NCBI GenBank assembly: GCA_904419955.1
Contig: CAJFTO010000013.1
Location: 1 to 64,000, forward strand
Direction of reading: 5' to 3'
Length of the DNA stretch: 64,000 nucleotides
DNA from: Candidatus Roslinia caecavium
GTDB lineage: Bacteria; Bacillota; Clostridia; Monoglobales; Monoglobaceae
How positions within the stretch are numbered: position 1 is the first letter of the stretch; every line of letters starts with the position of its first letter. Below are positions 44,524-54,182 of this stretch, in pieces. The notes under the pieces are model-generated. The model was given only the letters and a program-made list of their open reading frames with translations, was not told where the DNA came from and searched no databases. Made by a program: the position numbers and the translations under genes.

Positions 44524-45318
44524 CTATTGCTGCGCGGCCTTTGCGAAACGGTCTACGATATACCTGTTCGCCATATTCTCCAGCTCGTCGTTTAATGGCG
44601 CAAGCTCTTTAAAATCGGGGTACTTGCGCCTCAGCGCGCAGGTCAGTATATAGTCGCAGAGCTGCGGATTCTTGGGGAGCAGAGGTCCGTGCAGGTAGGT
44701 CGCGATCACGTTTTTGTAAATAACGCCCTCGTATCCGCTTTTACCGTCGTTGCCGTTGCCGTACGCCACCTTGCCGAGCGGCGTATGGTCGCCTATGTTC
44801 GTTCTGCCCGCATGATTCTCAAACCCGGTTATCGGCTGTTTGAACTTAGTACAGTGCAGTATGACGTTGCTTATCAATCTGGTATCGCCCGCGTCGGTGT
44901 ATATGTCCAATATTCCAAGTCCCTCGATCTTGGTCGTCGCGGTTTGGTAATACTTGCCGAGGAGCTGATAGCCGCCGCAGACCGCGACCAAAACGCCGCC
45001 CGCTTCGACGTAAGCCTCTATCTCCTTTTTCTTGGCGAGCAGCTTGTTGCAGACTATCTCCTGTTCTCTGTCCGAGCCGCCGCCGATGAAAACTATATCG
45101 GTATCTGTAAGATCGATATCGTCGTCTCGACTCGTGCATTGGTATACCCGAGCGCCTATCCCCCGCCACTCGAGCCGCTTGGTCATGCAGGCGATATTCC
45201 CTTTGTCGCCGTATAGGTTTAAGAGGTCGGGGAACATATGCGCTATTTTTATGTTATACTTGGGAGCCGGAGCCGCGACCGCCGCGGTCGTCTCTTTAAT
45301 CGTCGTATTATCGCTCAT
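44524..45318 (-). CDS. gatD: Lipid II isoglutaminyl synthase, glutaminase subunit GatD
   Basis: GatD supplies ammonia to MurT, which amidates the D-Glu of the lipid II stem peptide. 264 residues, class I glutaminase-like: nucleophile Cys114 in VAVCGGYQLLG and His210 in ATYLHGPLL. The N-terminal 20 residues (TTIKETTAAVAAPAPK) are a low-complexity extension. Overlaps the murT stop by one base (TAATG), so the two are translationally coupled. Confidence 0.95.
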   Translation of the reverse strand: MSDNTTIKETTAAVAAPAPKYNIKIAHMFPDLLNLYGDKGNIACMTKRLEWRGIGARVYQCTSRDDDIDLTDTDIVFIGGGSDREQEIVCNKLLAKKKEIEAYVEAGGVLVAVCGGYQLLGKYYQTATTKIEGLGILDIYTDAGDTRLISNVILHCTKFKQPITGFENHAGRTNIGDHTPLGKVAYGNGNDGKSGYEGVIYKNVIATYLHGPLLPKNPQLCDYILTCALRRKYPDFKELAPLNDELENMANRYIVDRFAKAAQQ

Positions 45319-46655
45319 TAGCTGACCCCTCCATTGTCAAGTTCTTTTTTAAGCTCCAGCAGAGCCGTCTGAGTCGGATACAACGCGGTGTAGTTGACGA
45401 GCACGTAGCAGACCTCCGCGTCGGTTTCCAGACATGCGCGCACCGCCTGCTTCATATCCGAGGTTATCGAATTGACCTCTATATCCGCATATTTAAACCT
45501 CAGCGCTATGTCGTAGAGCCGTATCCCGGTCGTCGTGAGCGTGTTTAGGTTCTCGTCGCCGAGCTTGTCGAAATCGACGTCCCAAAGCCACGAAACGTCG
45601 CGCCCGTCGTTGGCCAGGTCGTTTATCGCTACGATTACGTCCTTCTTCCGCTTGTCCAATATTACGGTCTGTATCGCCTGATTAAAGCCCGCCGGGTTCT
45701 TCGCGAGGTTGAGTATGACCGGCTTGCCGAGGTCGATAAGCTCCATTCTGCCTATCTGCGGCTTGTAGTCGCTGAGCAGGTCGTTGAACTTTTTCGTTCC
45801 TATCTTCATAACGTTTAGCGCCGAATAGACAGCAAGGATATTATATATATTGTAAAAGCCCCTGTAGTTTACGTCTATGCGCTCTTTGCCGACGTTGAAC
45901 TTCATCGACTCCGAAAGCTCGACGTTGGTCGCCGGGAAGTCTATCTTTGGGCGCTTGTTGCCGCAGTTCGGGCAGTAATAATCGCCCAGCTGGGAATAGT
46001 GAAAATAGTTATACTCCTGTTCGGCGCCGCATTTTACGCAGAAACGCCCTTCCTTGGTCTCGTCAACCTGAGGCAGCACCTGTTCCGAGATCCCGAAATA
46101 ATACGCCTCTCTGCCCTCGCCGAACTGCGCGGTCAGCGGATCGTCGCCGTTTAGTATAAGCTTGACCCCGTCCGCCATGTCGATCGCCTCGTTCAGCAGG
46201 TCTACGGTGATGTCGATCTCGCCGTACCTGTCGAGCTGGTCTCTGAACAGATTGGTTATTATCATGTAATCGGGCTTTATATACTTAAACACCCGTCTCG
46301 CGGACGCCTCGTCCACCTCGAGCACGGCGTAATCGGCTTTGAGTCCGCCGCCGAGTCCGGCCGCCTGCGCAAACGTCGTGGCTATACCGCCGAGCATGTT
46401 CGCCCCCAAAACGTTGCAGACCGTGGTATATCCGCATTTTTTGAGCGCCGAGTTGAGCAGATTATTCGTCGTCGTCTTTCCGTTGGTTCCGCAGGTGACG
46501 ATAACGCCTTTGCTTATCCCGCCCTTTAATCTCGCTATAAGGTCGGGGCAGATCTTGAGCGCTATCGCTCCGGGAGTCGAGGACGATTTCTTTCCGACTA
46601 ATCTCCCCGCTATGCTGGCCAGCTTCGCCGCCCATATGGCTAAAATTTTTCTCAT
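45318..46655 (-). CDS. murT: Lipid II isoglutaminyl synthase, catalytic subunit MurT
   Basis: 445 residues, related to Mur ligases but with a zinc ribbon insert. P-loop GTNGKTT (56-62), LEVDEASARR, and the four-Cys insertion C206, C209, C228, C231 (FCVKCG, YYCPNCG). It transfers ammonia to D-glutamate of lipid II, tightening cross-linking. Start ATG with GGGAGCGG upstream. A clear promoter lies at 46697-46725; gatD follows. The 274-bp gap to spoIVA holds only this promoter. Confidence 0.96.
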   Translation of the reverse strand: MRKILAIWAAKLASIAGRLVGKKSSSTPGAIALKICPDLIARLKGGISKGVIVTCGTNGKTTTNNLLNSALKKCGYTTVCNVLGANMLGGIATTFAQAAGLGGGLKADYAVLEVDEASARRVFKYIKPDYMIITNLFRDQLDRYGEIDITVDLLNEAIDMADGVKLILNGDDPLTAQFGEGREAYYFGISEQVLPQVDETKEGRFCVKCGAEQEYNYFHYSQLGDYYCPNCGNKRPKIDFPATNVELSESMKFNVGKERIDVNYRGFYNIYNILAVYSALNVMKIGTKKFNDLLSDYKPQIGRMELIDLGKPVILNLAKNPAGFNQAIQTVILDKRKKDVIVAINDLANDGRDVSWLWDVDFDKLGDENLNTLTTTGIRLYDIALRFKYADIEVNSITSDMKQAVRACLETDAEVCYVLVNYTALYPTQTALLELKKELDNGGVS

Positions 46656-46696
46656 TGTTTACCGCTCCCAATACTTTTCCTATTTGATATTCTATT

Positions 46697-46725
46697 ATTA
46701 TAGCCTACTTCACGCTGATTTGCAA
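46697..46725 (-). promoter_or_regulatory. Sigma-A promoter for murT-gatD
   Basis: TTGCAA (46725-46720), 17 bp, TATAAT (46702-46697), on the minus strand, about 42 bp upstream of the murT start codon. Confidence 0.85.
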
Positions 46726-46929
46726 TAATTTTATTGACAAATAAACCCTCCGGGGAATACCATAATTCGGCATATATGCAGATATATCCCCTAAAAACGC
46801 GAAAACGACGGTCTACGTACCGCCGCTTCCGTAACGCATAATTTAAATTTACGCTTAAAATAAAAGTTCTGAAACCGTTTATCGCCCCCTTTTAAATTCT
46901 CAATACAACGGCTATCAAACGCCGCGGGA

Positions 46930-48405
46930 TCATAATATGATACAGATGAGTCCGCCGCTTCCTTCGTTTATTATCTTCTGAAGCGTCTCCTGCAGTTTCA
47001 TCTGCGCGTCGTCCGGCATTCTGTTAAGTTTGTTATGCAGCCCCTCGTTGACCAGCTCGTGCAGAGACTTTCCGAATATGTTTGAATTCCATATGCTCTT
47101 CGGATCGTTTTCAAATTCGCTCATAAGATACTGCACAAGCTCCTCCGACTGCTTTTCGGTGCCCACGATAGGATTGACCTCGGTCTCTATATCGGCGCGG
47201 ATCATATGTATCGACGGCGCGCTCGCCTTTAGTCTGACTCCGAACCTCGAGCCCTGGCGTATTATCTCCGGCTCCTCCAAAGTCAGCTCGTCGATCGTGG
47301 GAGAGACTATACCGTAGCCCTTTCTCTCGACCTCGCGCATGGCGGCCGCCACCTTGTCGTATTCCTTTTCGGCTTTTGCGAGCTTTTCGATATTTTCAAG
47401 CAGTTCGCGTCTGTTATTTATCTTAAGGCCGCTGCGTTTTTCCACTATCTTATAGAACAGCTTATCGGGCGCCGAGACGCTGAGCGCGGCTCTTCCCTCT
47501 CCCGCGTCGATCCTCTCGACGGCGGCGCTCTGCACGGCCTCGCAGTCTAATAGTTTATCCTTAAGCCCGTTCACGTCCTGGATCTTGCGTATGCCGCTCA
47601 TCGAACCGAACACGTGTTCCTTTAAGACCTTTTTGATCTCGTCGCCGTCGTCCAAGCCGTCGATCCACGCAGGGATCTCGACCCGTATCTCCTTGAGCGG
47701 GAACTCGTATAATATGCTCTGCATGATGTAATTTATATCCTCCCTGGTAAGCTCCATGCAATTGACCGGTATGACCGTTGAGTTATATTTCTCCGAGAGC
47801 CTTTCGGCGAGTTCTGCGACCCGTTCGGAACCCGGTTCTACGCTGTTCAGGAGTATGACGAACGGTTTTTTTAGCGCGGTAAGCTCGCTCGCCACCCGCT
47901 CCTCCGCGTCTATATAATCCTCTCTCGGGATGTCGGTTATGCTTCCGTCGGTCGTAACCACTATCCCGACAGTGGAATGTTCGGCTATGACCTTCTTGGT
48001 GCCTATCTCGGCGGCGCGCGCAAACGGCATCGGCTCGTCGGACCACGGCGTGTTGACCATTCTCGGCTGTTCGCCGTCCAAATGACCGAGCGCGTTCGGA
48101 ACTATATAACCCACGCAGTCGATAAGCCGTATCCTGAAATCTGTGTTCCCGTCTATACTGACCTCCGCCGCCTCGTTCGGGATGAACTTCGGTTCGGTCG
48201 TCATGATCATCCGCCCGCCCGCGCTCTGCGGCGCCTCGTCCATAGCCCTGGCGCGTTTGAAGTCGTTTTTTATGTTGGGAATCACAAGCAGATCCATAAA
48301 CTTCTTGATAAAAGTAGATTTGCCCGTCCTTACAGGGCCGACAACGCCTATGTATATATCGCCCTGCGTTCTTGTAACAATGTCTTTGTAAAGATTTTCT
48401 TGCAT
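46930..48405 (-). CDS. spoIVA: Stage IV sporulation protein A
   Basis: SpoIVA is the ATPase that polymerises into the spore coat basement layer on the outer forespore membrane, anchored by SpoVM (gene at 2441 here). 491 residues with Walker A GPVRTGKSTF (about 23-32), ATP-binding motifs DCVGYIVP and the C-terminal sequence ending EGSGGLICIIL as in clostridial SpoIVA. ATG after AAGGAGG. The sporulation promoter (sigma-E) could not be recognised with confidence in the 304-bp gap shared with asnB. Confidence 0.97.
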   Translation of the reverse strand: MQENLYKDIVTRTQGDIYIGVVGPVRTGKSTFIKKFMDLLVIPNIKNDFKRARAMDEAPQSAGGRMIMTTEPKFIPNEAAEVSIDGNTDFRIRLIDCVGYIVPNALGHLDGEQPRMVNTPWSDEPMPFARAAEIGTKKVIAEHSTVGIVVTTDGSITDIPREDYIDAEERVASELTALKKPFVILLNSVEPGSERVAELAERLSEKYNSTVIPVNCMELTREDINYIMQSILYEFPLKEIRVEIPAWIDGLDDGDEIKKVLKEHVFGSMSGIRKIQDVNGLKDKLLDCEAVQSAAVERIDAGEGRAALSVSAPDKLFYKIVEKRSGLKINNRRELLENIEKLAKAEKEYDKVAAAMREVERKGYGIVSPTIDELTLEEPEIIRQGSRFGVRLKASAPSIHMIRADIETEVNPIVGTEKQSEELVQYLMSEFENDPKSIWNSNIFGKSLHELVNEGLHNKLNRMPDDAQMKLQETLQKIINEGSGGLICIIL

Positions 48406-48709
48406 TTATTCTGCCTCCTTAAGTATCGGCCGTTCGACCCGCCTGTTTGTTCATTATTATGCTCAGCCGTTTAAAATTATTACGCCGCCGCGCAAAAAAC
48501 GCTTTGAAATACGCCGGGAAAAGCGCGGCGCGGAGATCAAAGCGCCGTTTCTTAATAACAAGTATATGACGGACAACTTGCGGATATAACATAAAACGCA
48601 TAATATAAAAAGAATAATTATAATATATGCAAACGTTTATATACGCGCCTTATCCCGCGCCCGCAGGAGAGGCGCCTTAGCTGAACGCGCGGGCAGATAG
48701 GAGATAGTT

Positions 48710-50554
48710 ATGTGCGGAATTGCTGGATTCGCTGATTTTGAAACAGACGTAAGAAAATACGAGAGAACGATAAACGCTATGTCCGACGCTTTAAAGCGCA
48801 GAGGTCCCGACGAAAAGGGCGAATACGTCGCCGAGCATATAGCCCTGATACACCGCAGGCTCGCGATAGTGGATATAGAAAACGGCAAACAGCCTATGCG
48901 CAGGAATACCGGCGGCGGGGAATACGTCCTCATCTATAACGGAGAGCTGTACAACACCGCCGAACTAAGACGGGAACTGACCGGTCTGGGCTATGAATTT
49001 GAAGGACATTCGGACACCGAAATCCTGCTGCTTTCATACATTGAATGGGGGATCGGCTGTCTTAAAAAGCTGAACGGGATCTTCGCCTTCGCGGTATACG
49101 ACAAGAGAGACGAAAAAATAGTCCTCGCAAGAGACGGCGGCGGGGTAAAGCCGTTATTCTACCACTACGACGAAGCCCGTAATACGCTCGTCTTCGGCTC
49201 CGAGATCAAGGCTCTGCTAGAGCATCCGGATATAAGCTCAAGGGTCGATAAATACGGCGTGGCCGAAGTATTTCTGATAGGTCCGGGCAGGACCCCCGGC
49301 GGGACCGCGTTTATCGATATAGACGAGATAAAGCCGGGGCATTACGCGGAGTTCAGCAGGGACGGCTTTTATATAAAACCGTTCTGGGAGCTTAGCGCGC
49401 GCGAACATACGGACAGCGCCGACGACACTATAGAAAAGGTGAGATACCTCGTAGAGGACGCGGTGAGAAGGCAGCTCAACTCGGACGTTCCGCTCTGCAC
49501 CCTGCTCTCCGGCGGTCTCGATTCGAGCATAATCACCAAGGTCGCCTCGGATAAGTTTAAGAACGAGTCAAAGACCTTAAACACCTACTCGGTCACCTAT
49601 ACCGACAACGAAAAATACTTTACAAAGAGCTTTTACCAACCCACGGGCGACGACGCGTTTATAAATATAATGTCCGAGTTCACCGGCTCCAACCACACCG
49701 TCGTGACGCTCGATAACGACGAGGTAGGCGACGCGCTCTTCGACTCCACCATAGCGAGAGACCTGCCCGGCATGGCCGATATAGAATCGTCGATGCTCCT
49801 GCTTTTTAGGGAGATAAGAAAGAAATTCAAGGTCGCCCTGTCCGGCGAATGCGCCGACGAGATATTCGGCGGCTATCCCTGGTACACGAACAAGGAAATG
49901 TTAAACGCCGCCGACTTCCCGTGGAGCGGGAACACCGAGATAAAGGCCGGACTTATAAACGAGAAGTACACGACCTTCGACCCGACCGAATACGTAAATT
50001 CAAGGTACAGGGAAACGATCGCCTCGGCGCCCATGACCGGATACGAGAGCGACATAGACAGGCGGATCAAGGAGGTGTCCGTACTGAACTTCAAGTGGTT
50101 CATGCAGACCCTGCTCGACCGCAAGGACAGAACGTCCATGTATAACGGGCTCGAGGTCAGAGTTCCGTTCTGCGACCTTCGGATAATGGAATACGTATAC
50201 AACATACCCTGGGAGATCAAAGCGTATTCGGGACGGGAAAAGGGTCTGCTGAGAAAGGCGTTCAGCGGAATACTTCCCGACGAAATAATTTACCGCAAAA
50301 AGAGCCCGTATCCAAAGAGCCATAACCCGGTCTACCTAAACAACGTCAAGGCCAAGGTCGAAAAGATCCTCGCCGATAAGAACTCGCCGCTGCTCGAAAT
50401 AGTGGACGCGAAAAAACTCAGGGAGCTGATAGACACCGAGGCGGGAATGTTTAACAAACCCTGGTACGGTCAGCTAATGAACTTCCCGCAGATATTGGGA
50501 TACATGTATATGATAGACGTTTGGCTCAGGGAGTACGACGTCGATATAGTCTGA
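48710..50554 (+). CDS. asnB: Asparagine synthetase, glutamine-hydrolysing
   Basis: AsnB uses glutamine and ATP to amidate aspartate. 614 residues: MCGIAGFADF with the catalytic Cys2, RRGPDEKGEY, NGELYNTAEL in the glutaminase half, and LLSGGLDSSIITKVAS (PP-loop) in the synthetase half, followed by GECADEIFGGYPWY. In some bacteria similar proteins amidate peptidoglycan, but the length and motifs fit true AsnB. ATG with AGGAGATA upstream. Terminator at 50564. Confidence 0.95.
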   Translation: MCGIAGFADFETDVRKYERTINAMSDALKRRGPDEKGEYVAEHIALIHRRLAIVDIENGKQPMRRNTGGGEYVLIYNGELYNTAELRRELTGLGYEFEGHSDTEILLLSYIEWGIGCLKKLNGIFAFAVYDKRDEKIVLARDGGGVKPLFYHYDEARNTLVFGSEIKALLEHPDISSRVDKYGVAEVFLIGPGRTPGGTAFIDIDEIKPGHYAEFSRDGFYIKPFWELSAREHTDSADDTIEKVRYLVEDAVRRQLNSDVPLCTLLSGGLDSSIITKVASDKFKNESKTLNTYSVTYTDNEKYFTKSFYQPTGDDAFINIMSEFTGSNHTVVTLDNDEVGDALFDSTIARDLPGMADIESSMLLLFREIRKKFKVALSGECADEIFGGYPWYTNKEMLNAADFPWSGNTEIKAGLINEKYTTFDPTEYVNSRYRETIASAPMTGYESDIDRRIKEVSVLNFKWFMQTLLDRKDRTSMYNGLEVRVPFCDLRIMEYVYNIPWEIKAYSGREKGLLRKAFSGILPDEIIYRKKSPYPKSHNPVYLNNVKAKVEKILADKNSPLLEIVDAKKLRELIDTEAGMFNKPWYGQLMNFPQILGYMYMIDVWLREYDVDIV

Positions 50555-50563
50555 TATGATACG

Positions 50564-50603
50564 CCGCCCGCTTGCTGGCCGAAACAAGCGAGCGGCCTTT
50601 TTA
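50564..50603 (+). terminator. Terminator of asnB
   Basis: CCGCCCGCTTG (50564-50574) pairs with CAAGCGAGCGG (50585-50595, one mismatch) followed by CCTTTTTATTATT, 10 bp past the asnB stop. Confidence 0.88.
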
Positions 50604-50634
50604 TTATTCGAGTTTCAAGTTCGTTCTGCGTTTT

Positions 50635-50715
50635 GTTCAAGTTTCAATCGCCGTCCGCGCTTTATTTGAGTTAAGCCGCGTCTGAGTTTCATTCAAGTTC
50701 AGCCGCCGTCCGCGG
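50635..50715 (+). repeat. Degenerate repeat after asnB
   Basis: TTCAAGTTTCAATCGCCGTCCGCG-like sequence near 50635-50660 is repeated as TTCAAGTTCAGCCGCCGTCCGCG near 50691-50715, with related fragments around (GAGTTTCAAGTTC near 50610). Its GC-rich half resembles the palindromic core of the rpe array. The rest of the 355-bp gap (to 50805) shows nothing else. Confidence 0.6.
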
Positions 50716-50805
50716 CCGAGTTACGGCTATGATTTAGGCGCGTTTACCGCAAATCTCCGCCCGCGTAAATATCCTATCCGGGTCTTGAGATCGCTCGCCG
50801 ACTCA

Positions 50806-50834
50806 TTGACATAATAGCATCAAGATGTTAAAAT
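50806..50834 (+). promoter_or_regulatory. Sigma-A promoter for the 50910 lipoprotein gene
   Basis: TTGACA (50806-50811), 17 bp, TAAAAT (50829-50834), 76 bp before the start codon. Confidence 0.85.
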
Positions 50835-50909
50835 ATATTTAATAGGTTCGGCGTTTCGCATACTCGCGCGATACGCGGCGGAGCTAAGACATAGGGGAGC
50901 GGAATACAA

Positions 50910-52550
50910 ATGAGACATGTAAAAGAATGTATTCTTCTGATAGCGGTATTGAGTCTGATATTTACGGCGTCGTGCGGATCCGGCGGCTTAGGCGGCGTAT
51001 ATTTAGACTCGTCTGCGCCCGTACTGGAGTTTGAGCCGGTAAAGACGAGCGAGGACGGGAAAAACGAATACTATCTCTTCGACGACAATCCCGAACATTT
51101 AAACCCGAACTTTTTGGCGGACAGCGCGGACGCGCCGAGCTCGATCGCGCATTTCGAGGATCTGCAGCCCGGGATATACACAGTGTTCAGCTACCATCAC
51201 CGAGGCGATTCGGTAGACTACCGGGCCGACCTGTATTACGACGCGGCCTTTACCGCCGAAGAGGGCGGCTCGTTTAAAATACTGAATATAGGTCTGGATC
51301 ACAACTGGGACTGGAACCAGGCCTGGGCGGATTATTCCAACACCCCCGTCCTGGCGCCCGAATACGTACAGACCTTTAAATGCTCCTGCGCCTCAGACTG
51401 CGGCTGCCGCACGGGGCGGGACTGCTACACGCCCGGCTGCGAATGTATCGTCAGAGACGAGAGACGGGATCCTAAGACCGCGCTGTTCGACAATATCGGC
51501 GCGGTGAAAGAGGTATCAGGCTCGGACATAGTTCTGCTCAGCGATCACATAAGCTATATAAGCCAAAACGATATAAACCACTTCAGATACGGCGGCTACG
51601 ACGAGCCTATGTGGATGATGCTGAGGTTCGAGGTCGTATCCGGCTCGGTAACGCTGGATACTATAGCGTATCAGGATAAACAGACCGCGCTGAATAATAT
51701 AAAAACGGTGATGAGCCCGGGGAAATTCGAACACGAACCTCAGTATAAGGGGATCGCTCAAAACGCGCCGATCGTGGAAGCCGAGCTAAGTTACTCGATC
51801 GGCGACGACGCGCCGTCCGGCAGACTTCCGATAACGGTCAAGAATATGCGCGTTCCGGACGGACTTACCCTGACCGACGGCAGGTTTGCGACCAACGTAA
51901 ACACATGGCGGGAGGAGGATCCCATAGCCGCCGAGTCCGACTTGATGCTGATCGAATACAGAGACGATTCCAAGCTGGAGCTGTACGGAGCCGAGGCCGA
52001 AGGCAAGGACAATATATGGAGGTTCGAACCGTATCACACAAAGATCGTCGAGAGCGACGAAAGGTTAAAAAAATACGGTATAGAGCCGGGCGACCGGTTC
52101 GTCCCCAACGACGAGACGAGCAAGCTTCCATATCCTACGGGATACGAGAAATCGACCGACGAATTCTATTCGGACACGGCCTGCAACCTGGGCAACTTTG
52201 GGGTTACCTACAGATATAAATTCAACTTTGAAAACAACGGGGAGAAAGAGAGAAAATTCGTATTCGACATGAGTTCTATCGCCGGGCAGGTGTATAGGTT
52301 CAGGCAGGTAGACGGATCGGAAAACGTCGTATACAGCGACGAGGGCAACTACATAATGAAGAAATTCGACTACGATCCGGCCGAGGATCCAACCTCGACG
52401 AGCGATCCTAAGGAGAGGATAGACCCGTATGAAATGAGCTCCGATATCGAGTTCGTTTTAAGACCCGGAAGCGAATATGAAATATACGTCGAGATAACCA
52501 CCCTGACCGGCTGCACGGCGCCCTTACATATCACGCTTTCGCTGGACTGA
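50910..52550 (+). CDS. Large lipoprotein with a seven-cysteine cluster
   Basis: A 546-residue exported protein with a lipobox ending in Cys22 (LIFTASC). Residues 158-179 carry seven cysteines in a compact block: C158, C160, C164, C166, C172, C177, C179, spaced CxC-x3-CxC-x5-C-x4-CxC, with Arg and Gly between. It may bind metal or form disulfides; it recalls metallothionein-like or EGF-like clusters but matches none I know. The remainder is beta-rich with Asp and Tyr (DHNWDWNQAWADY, LRPGSEYEIYVEITT). ATG after GGGGAGCGG. No family recognised. Confidence 0.7.
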   Translation: MRHVKECILLIAVLSLIFTASCGSGGLGGVYLDSSAPVLEFEPVKTSEDGKNEYYLFDDNPEHLNPNFLADSADAPSSIAHFEDLQPGIYTVFSYHHRGDSVDYRADLYYDAAFTAEEGGSFKILNIGLDHNWDWNQAWADYSNTPVLAPEYVQTFKCSCASDCGCRTGRDCYTPGCECIVRDERRDPKTALFDNIGAVKEVSGSDIVLLSDHISYISQNDINHFRYGGYDEPMWMMLRFEVVSGSVTLDTIAYQDKQTALNNIKTVMSPGKFEHEPQYKGIAQNAPIVEAELSYSIGDDAPSGRLPITVKNMRVPDGLTLTDGRFATNVNTWREEDPIAAESDLMLIEYRDDSKLELYGAEAEGKDNIWRFEPYHTKIVESDERLKKYGIEPGDRFVPNDETSKLPYPTGYEKSTDEFYSDTACNLGNFGVTYRYKFNFENNGEKERKFVFDMSSIAGQVYRFRQVDGSENVVYSDEGNYIMKKFDYDPAEDPTSTSDPKERIDPYEMSSDIEFVLRPGSEYEIYVEITTLTGCTAPLHITLSLD

Positions 52551-52587
52551 GCCTTATTTAAACCGACTTTCCGCAAATATGAAAACA

Positions 52588-52616
52588 ACGCCCGAGCGTC
52601 TCTCTGCGCCGGGCGT
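52588..52616. terminator. Bidirectional terminator between the lipoprotein and ArAE-like genes
   Basis: ACGCCCG (52588-52594) pairs with CGGGCGT (52610-52616) across a 15-nt loop. Minus-strand tail TTGTTTTCA; plus-strand tail TTATAATA. It is 37 bp past the 50910 gene and just past the 52630 gene. Confidence 0.75.
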
Positions 52617-52629
52617 TTATAATAAGCAG

Positions 52630-53148
52630 CTAATTTCGAGCGTCGGGCCGGTATTCCTCTTTAGGCGGATGCACCAGCTTATTGATTATCAGCGCGACGC
52701 ATATCCCGAGTATCGTCTGCAAGATCCTCGAGACCGCGTACATAACTATATTCCCCGACGCCGTGAGCATGGTTGCGAAGAAAACCACCGACGCGGTGGG
52801 TATGGAGCTGCTCTTTTTGGATTTGTTCATCAGATAGATTACAAGCCCCGTACCTATGGCTATCGTTATGAAACTCAGTCCTATCTCGTTGAACCAGTGC
52901 AGGTCTATATAGTATATCCCCGCTCCGACAAAACCGCCTATCGTCGTGGCGGCTATCTTGAATATACTAGCCTGTATGGAGTTGTCCAGATCGTTTTGCA
53001 TCGAAAACACCGCCGCTATACAGGCGAAGTACGGACTGCACTCAAATACGTAGGTCGTCAGAAGATAACAGACCGCGACCGCGATCATCGTTTTTATCGT
53101 CCTCATCCCAAAGCCCTTGCGCTCCAAAAATTTAGGCAGATCTTTCAC
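52630..53148 (-). CDS. Aromatic acid exporter-like (ArAE/FUSC) membrane protein
   Basis: 172 residues with about five hydrophobic segments and the FUSC/ArAE start GMRTIKTMIAVAVCYLL, then AVFSMQNDLDNSIQASIFKI and TTIGGFVGAGI. Length is about half that of full exporters, so it is the short form common in Firmicutes. Substrate unknown. The GTG at 53148 gives the longer frame; an ATG 14 codons later (GMRTIKT) has a better ribosome site (AAGGG) and may be the true start. Confidence 0.75.
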   Translation of the reverse strand: MKDLPKFLERKGFGMRTIKTMIAVAVCYLLTTYVFECSPYFACIAAVFSMQNDLDNSIQASIFKIAATTIGGFVGAGIYYIDLHWFNEIGLSFITIAIGTGLVIYLMNKSKKSSSIPTASVVFFATMLTASGNIVMYAVSRILQTILGICVALIINKLVHPPKEEYRPDARN

Positions 53149-53298
53149 CTATCTCACATCCTTTTCCATTTCCGCTTATCCGCGCCGCGAATTTATCCAT
53201 GTTTCCGCGCCCGAACGTCCGGCGCCGCGAGCTAAATCAATTTTTGATCAGATCCGCTGCGGTTTCGGCGCCGGTATGTAAAACGCAACCGCCGCGTC

Positions 53299-54039
53299 TT
53301 ACGCTCGGTTATACTTATCCGAATATATCCCGCTAAGCTCTTCCACGACCTCGCCGCCGACACGGTACGACTCGCGGCATTTCTTGACGAACAGCTTAAA
53401 GATCTCCTTGCCGATATTCCGCTCTCTCGCGAAATCGACCGTCTTTTCCTCAAATTTGGCGGCGCAGGTCGCGAGCAGCCACGCGGCCGCCATTTGGACA
53501 TAGTATTCCCCATCGGCCGCTCCGTCCAGACAGTCTAAGACGAAATCTATATATTCCTCTACCAAATAGTGATCTAAAAGAATAACGTAACCTACGCGCC
53601 GCTCCCACATATTCTCGCTTTTTATAAACCTTACGGCTTCGGGCTTATACTCCTCTCTATGCTTTTGGATCGACTTAAACGACGATACCGGAACGTCGCA
53701 GTTCGCCCAGTTATCAACCATTTTGGCGTATTCGCGTATCTTATCGCGCATATCCTCAAAACTCAGTTTTGAGCAGCCTATGACCAGACCGTGCAGTATT
53801 ATCTCCTCATGGATATCGCCCTTGGGGATCCTTAAATACTCTTCCCCGCAGAGATAGGCTATCTCCTTGGCGATTCTTCTCATCACGGGAACGCGCACGC
53901 CGAGGATCTTTTCTCTGCCGGGAACCAGCTTTTCGTTGAACATCCGGTATTTATCGTCGGCGAGCGTATTTAAATATTCCAGAAATTCCCGGTAGTCCTC
54001 GCTTGTAAGTATGGGTTTTGTAATATATTGAAGTTTCAA
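53299..54039 (-). CDS. AlkD-like DNA alkylation repair protein
   Basis: About 246 residues of HEAT-like helical repeats, as in AlkC/AlkD DNA glycosylases that remove bulky N-alkyl adducts without base flipping. Features: LGVRVPVMRRIAKEIA, ANCDVPVSSFKSIQKHR, RRVGYVILLDHYL and YVQMAAAWLLATCAAK. TTG at 54039 has AAAGGA 9 bp upstream and is preferred; an ATG three codons before has no spacing. Related to COG4912. A terminator for the DUF975 gene lies upstream. Confidence 0.85.
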   Translation of the reverse strand: MKLQYITKPILTSEDYREFLEYLNTLADDKYRMFNEKLVPGREKILGVRVPVMRRIAKEIAYLCGEEYLRIPKGDIHEEIILHGLVIGCSKLSFEDMRDKIREYAKMVDNWANCDVPVSSFKSIQKHREEYKPEAVRFIKSENMWERRVGYVILLDHYLVEEYIDFVLDCLDGAADGEYYVQMAAAWLLATCAAKFEEKTVDFARERNIGKEIFKLFVKKCRESYRVGGEVVEELSGIYSDKYNRA

Positions 54040-54109
54040 TCCGATCATTCCTTTAATAGTATCATCAAATCAAGATTTAATTATTATAACATTAAGATCA
54101 AATTTGTCT

Positions 54110-54140
54110 TAGAAATAAAGGGAGCGCAAGCCGCGCTCCC
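54110..54140 (-). terminator. Terminator of the DUF975 pair
   Basis: GGGAGCGC (54120-54127) pairs perfectly with GCGCTCCC (54133-54140); on the minus strand followed by TTTATTTCT. It is about 40 bp past the 54183 stop. Confidence 0.9.
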
Positions 54141-54182
54141 CTGATGTAAAACGTTCTTGTAGTTCTCGTTCTAAACTTCGCC

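Noticed and set aside
48406-48709. Sigma-E promoter for spoIVA
   Set aside because: Some CATA-like and GCATAT-like elements are present, but none has the correct spacing on the minus strand, so no call is made.
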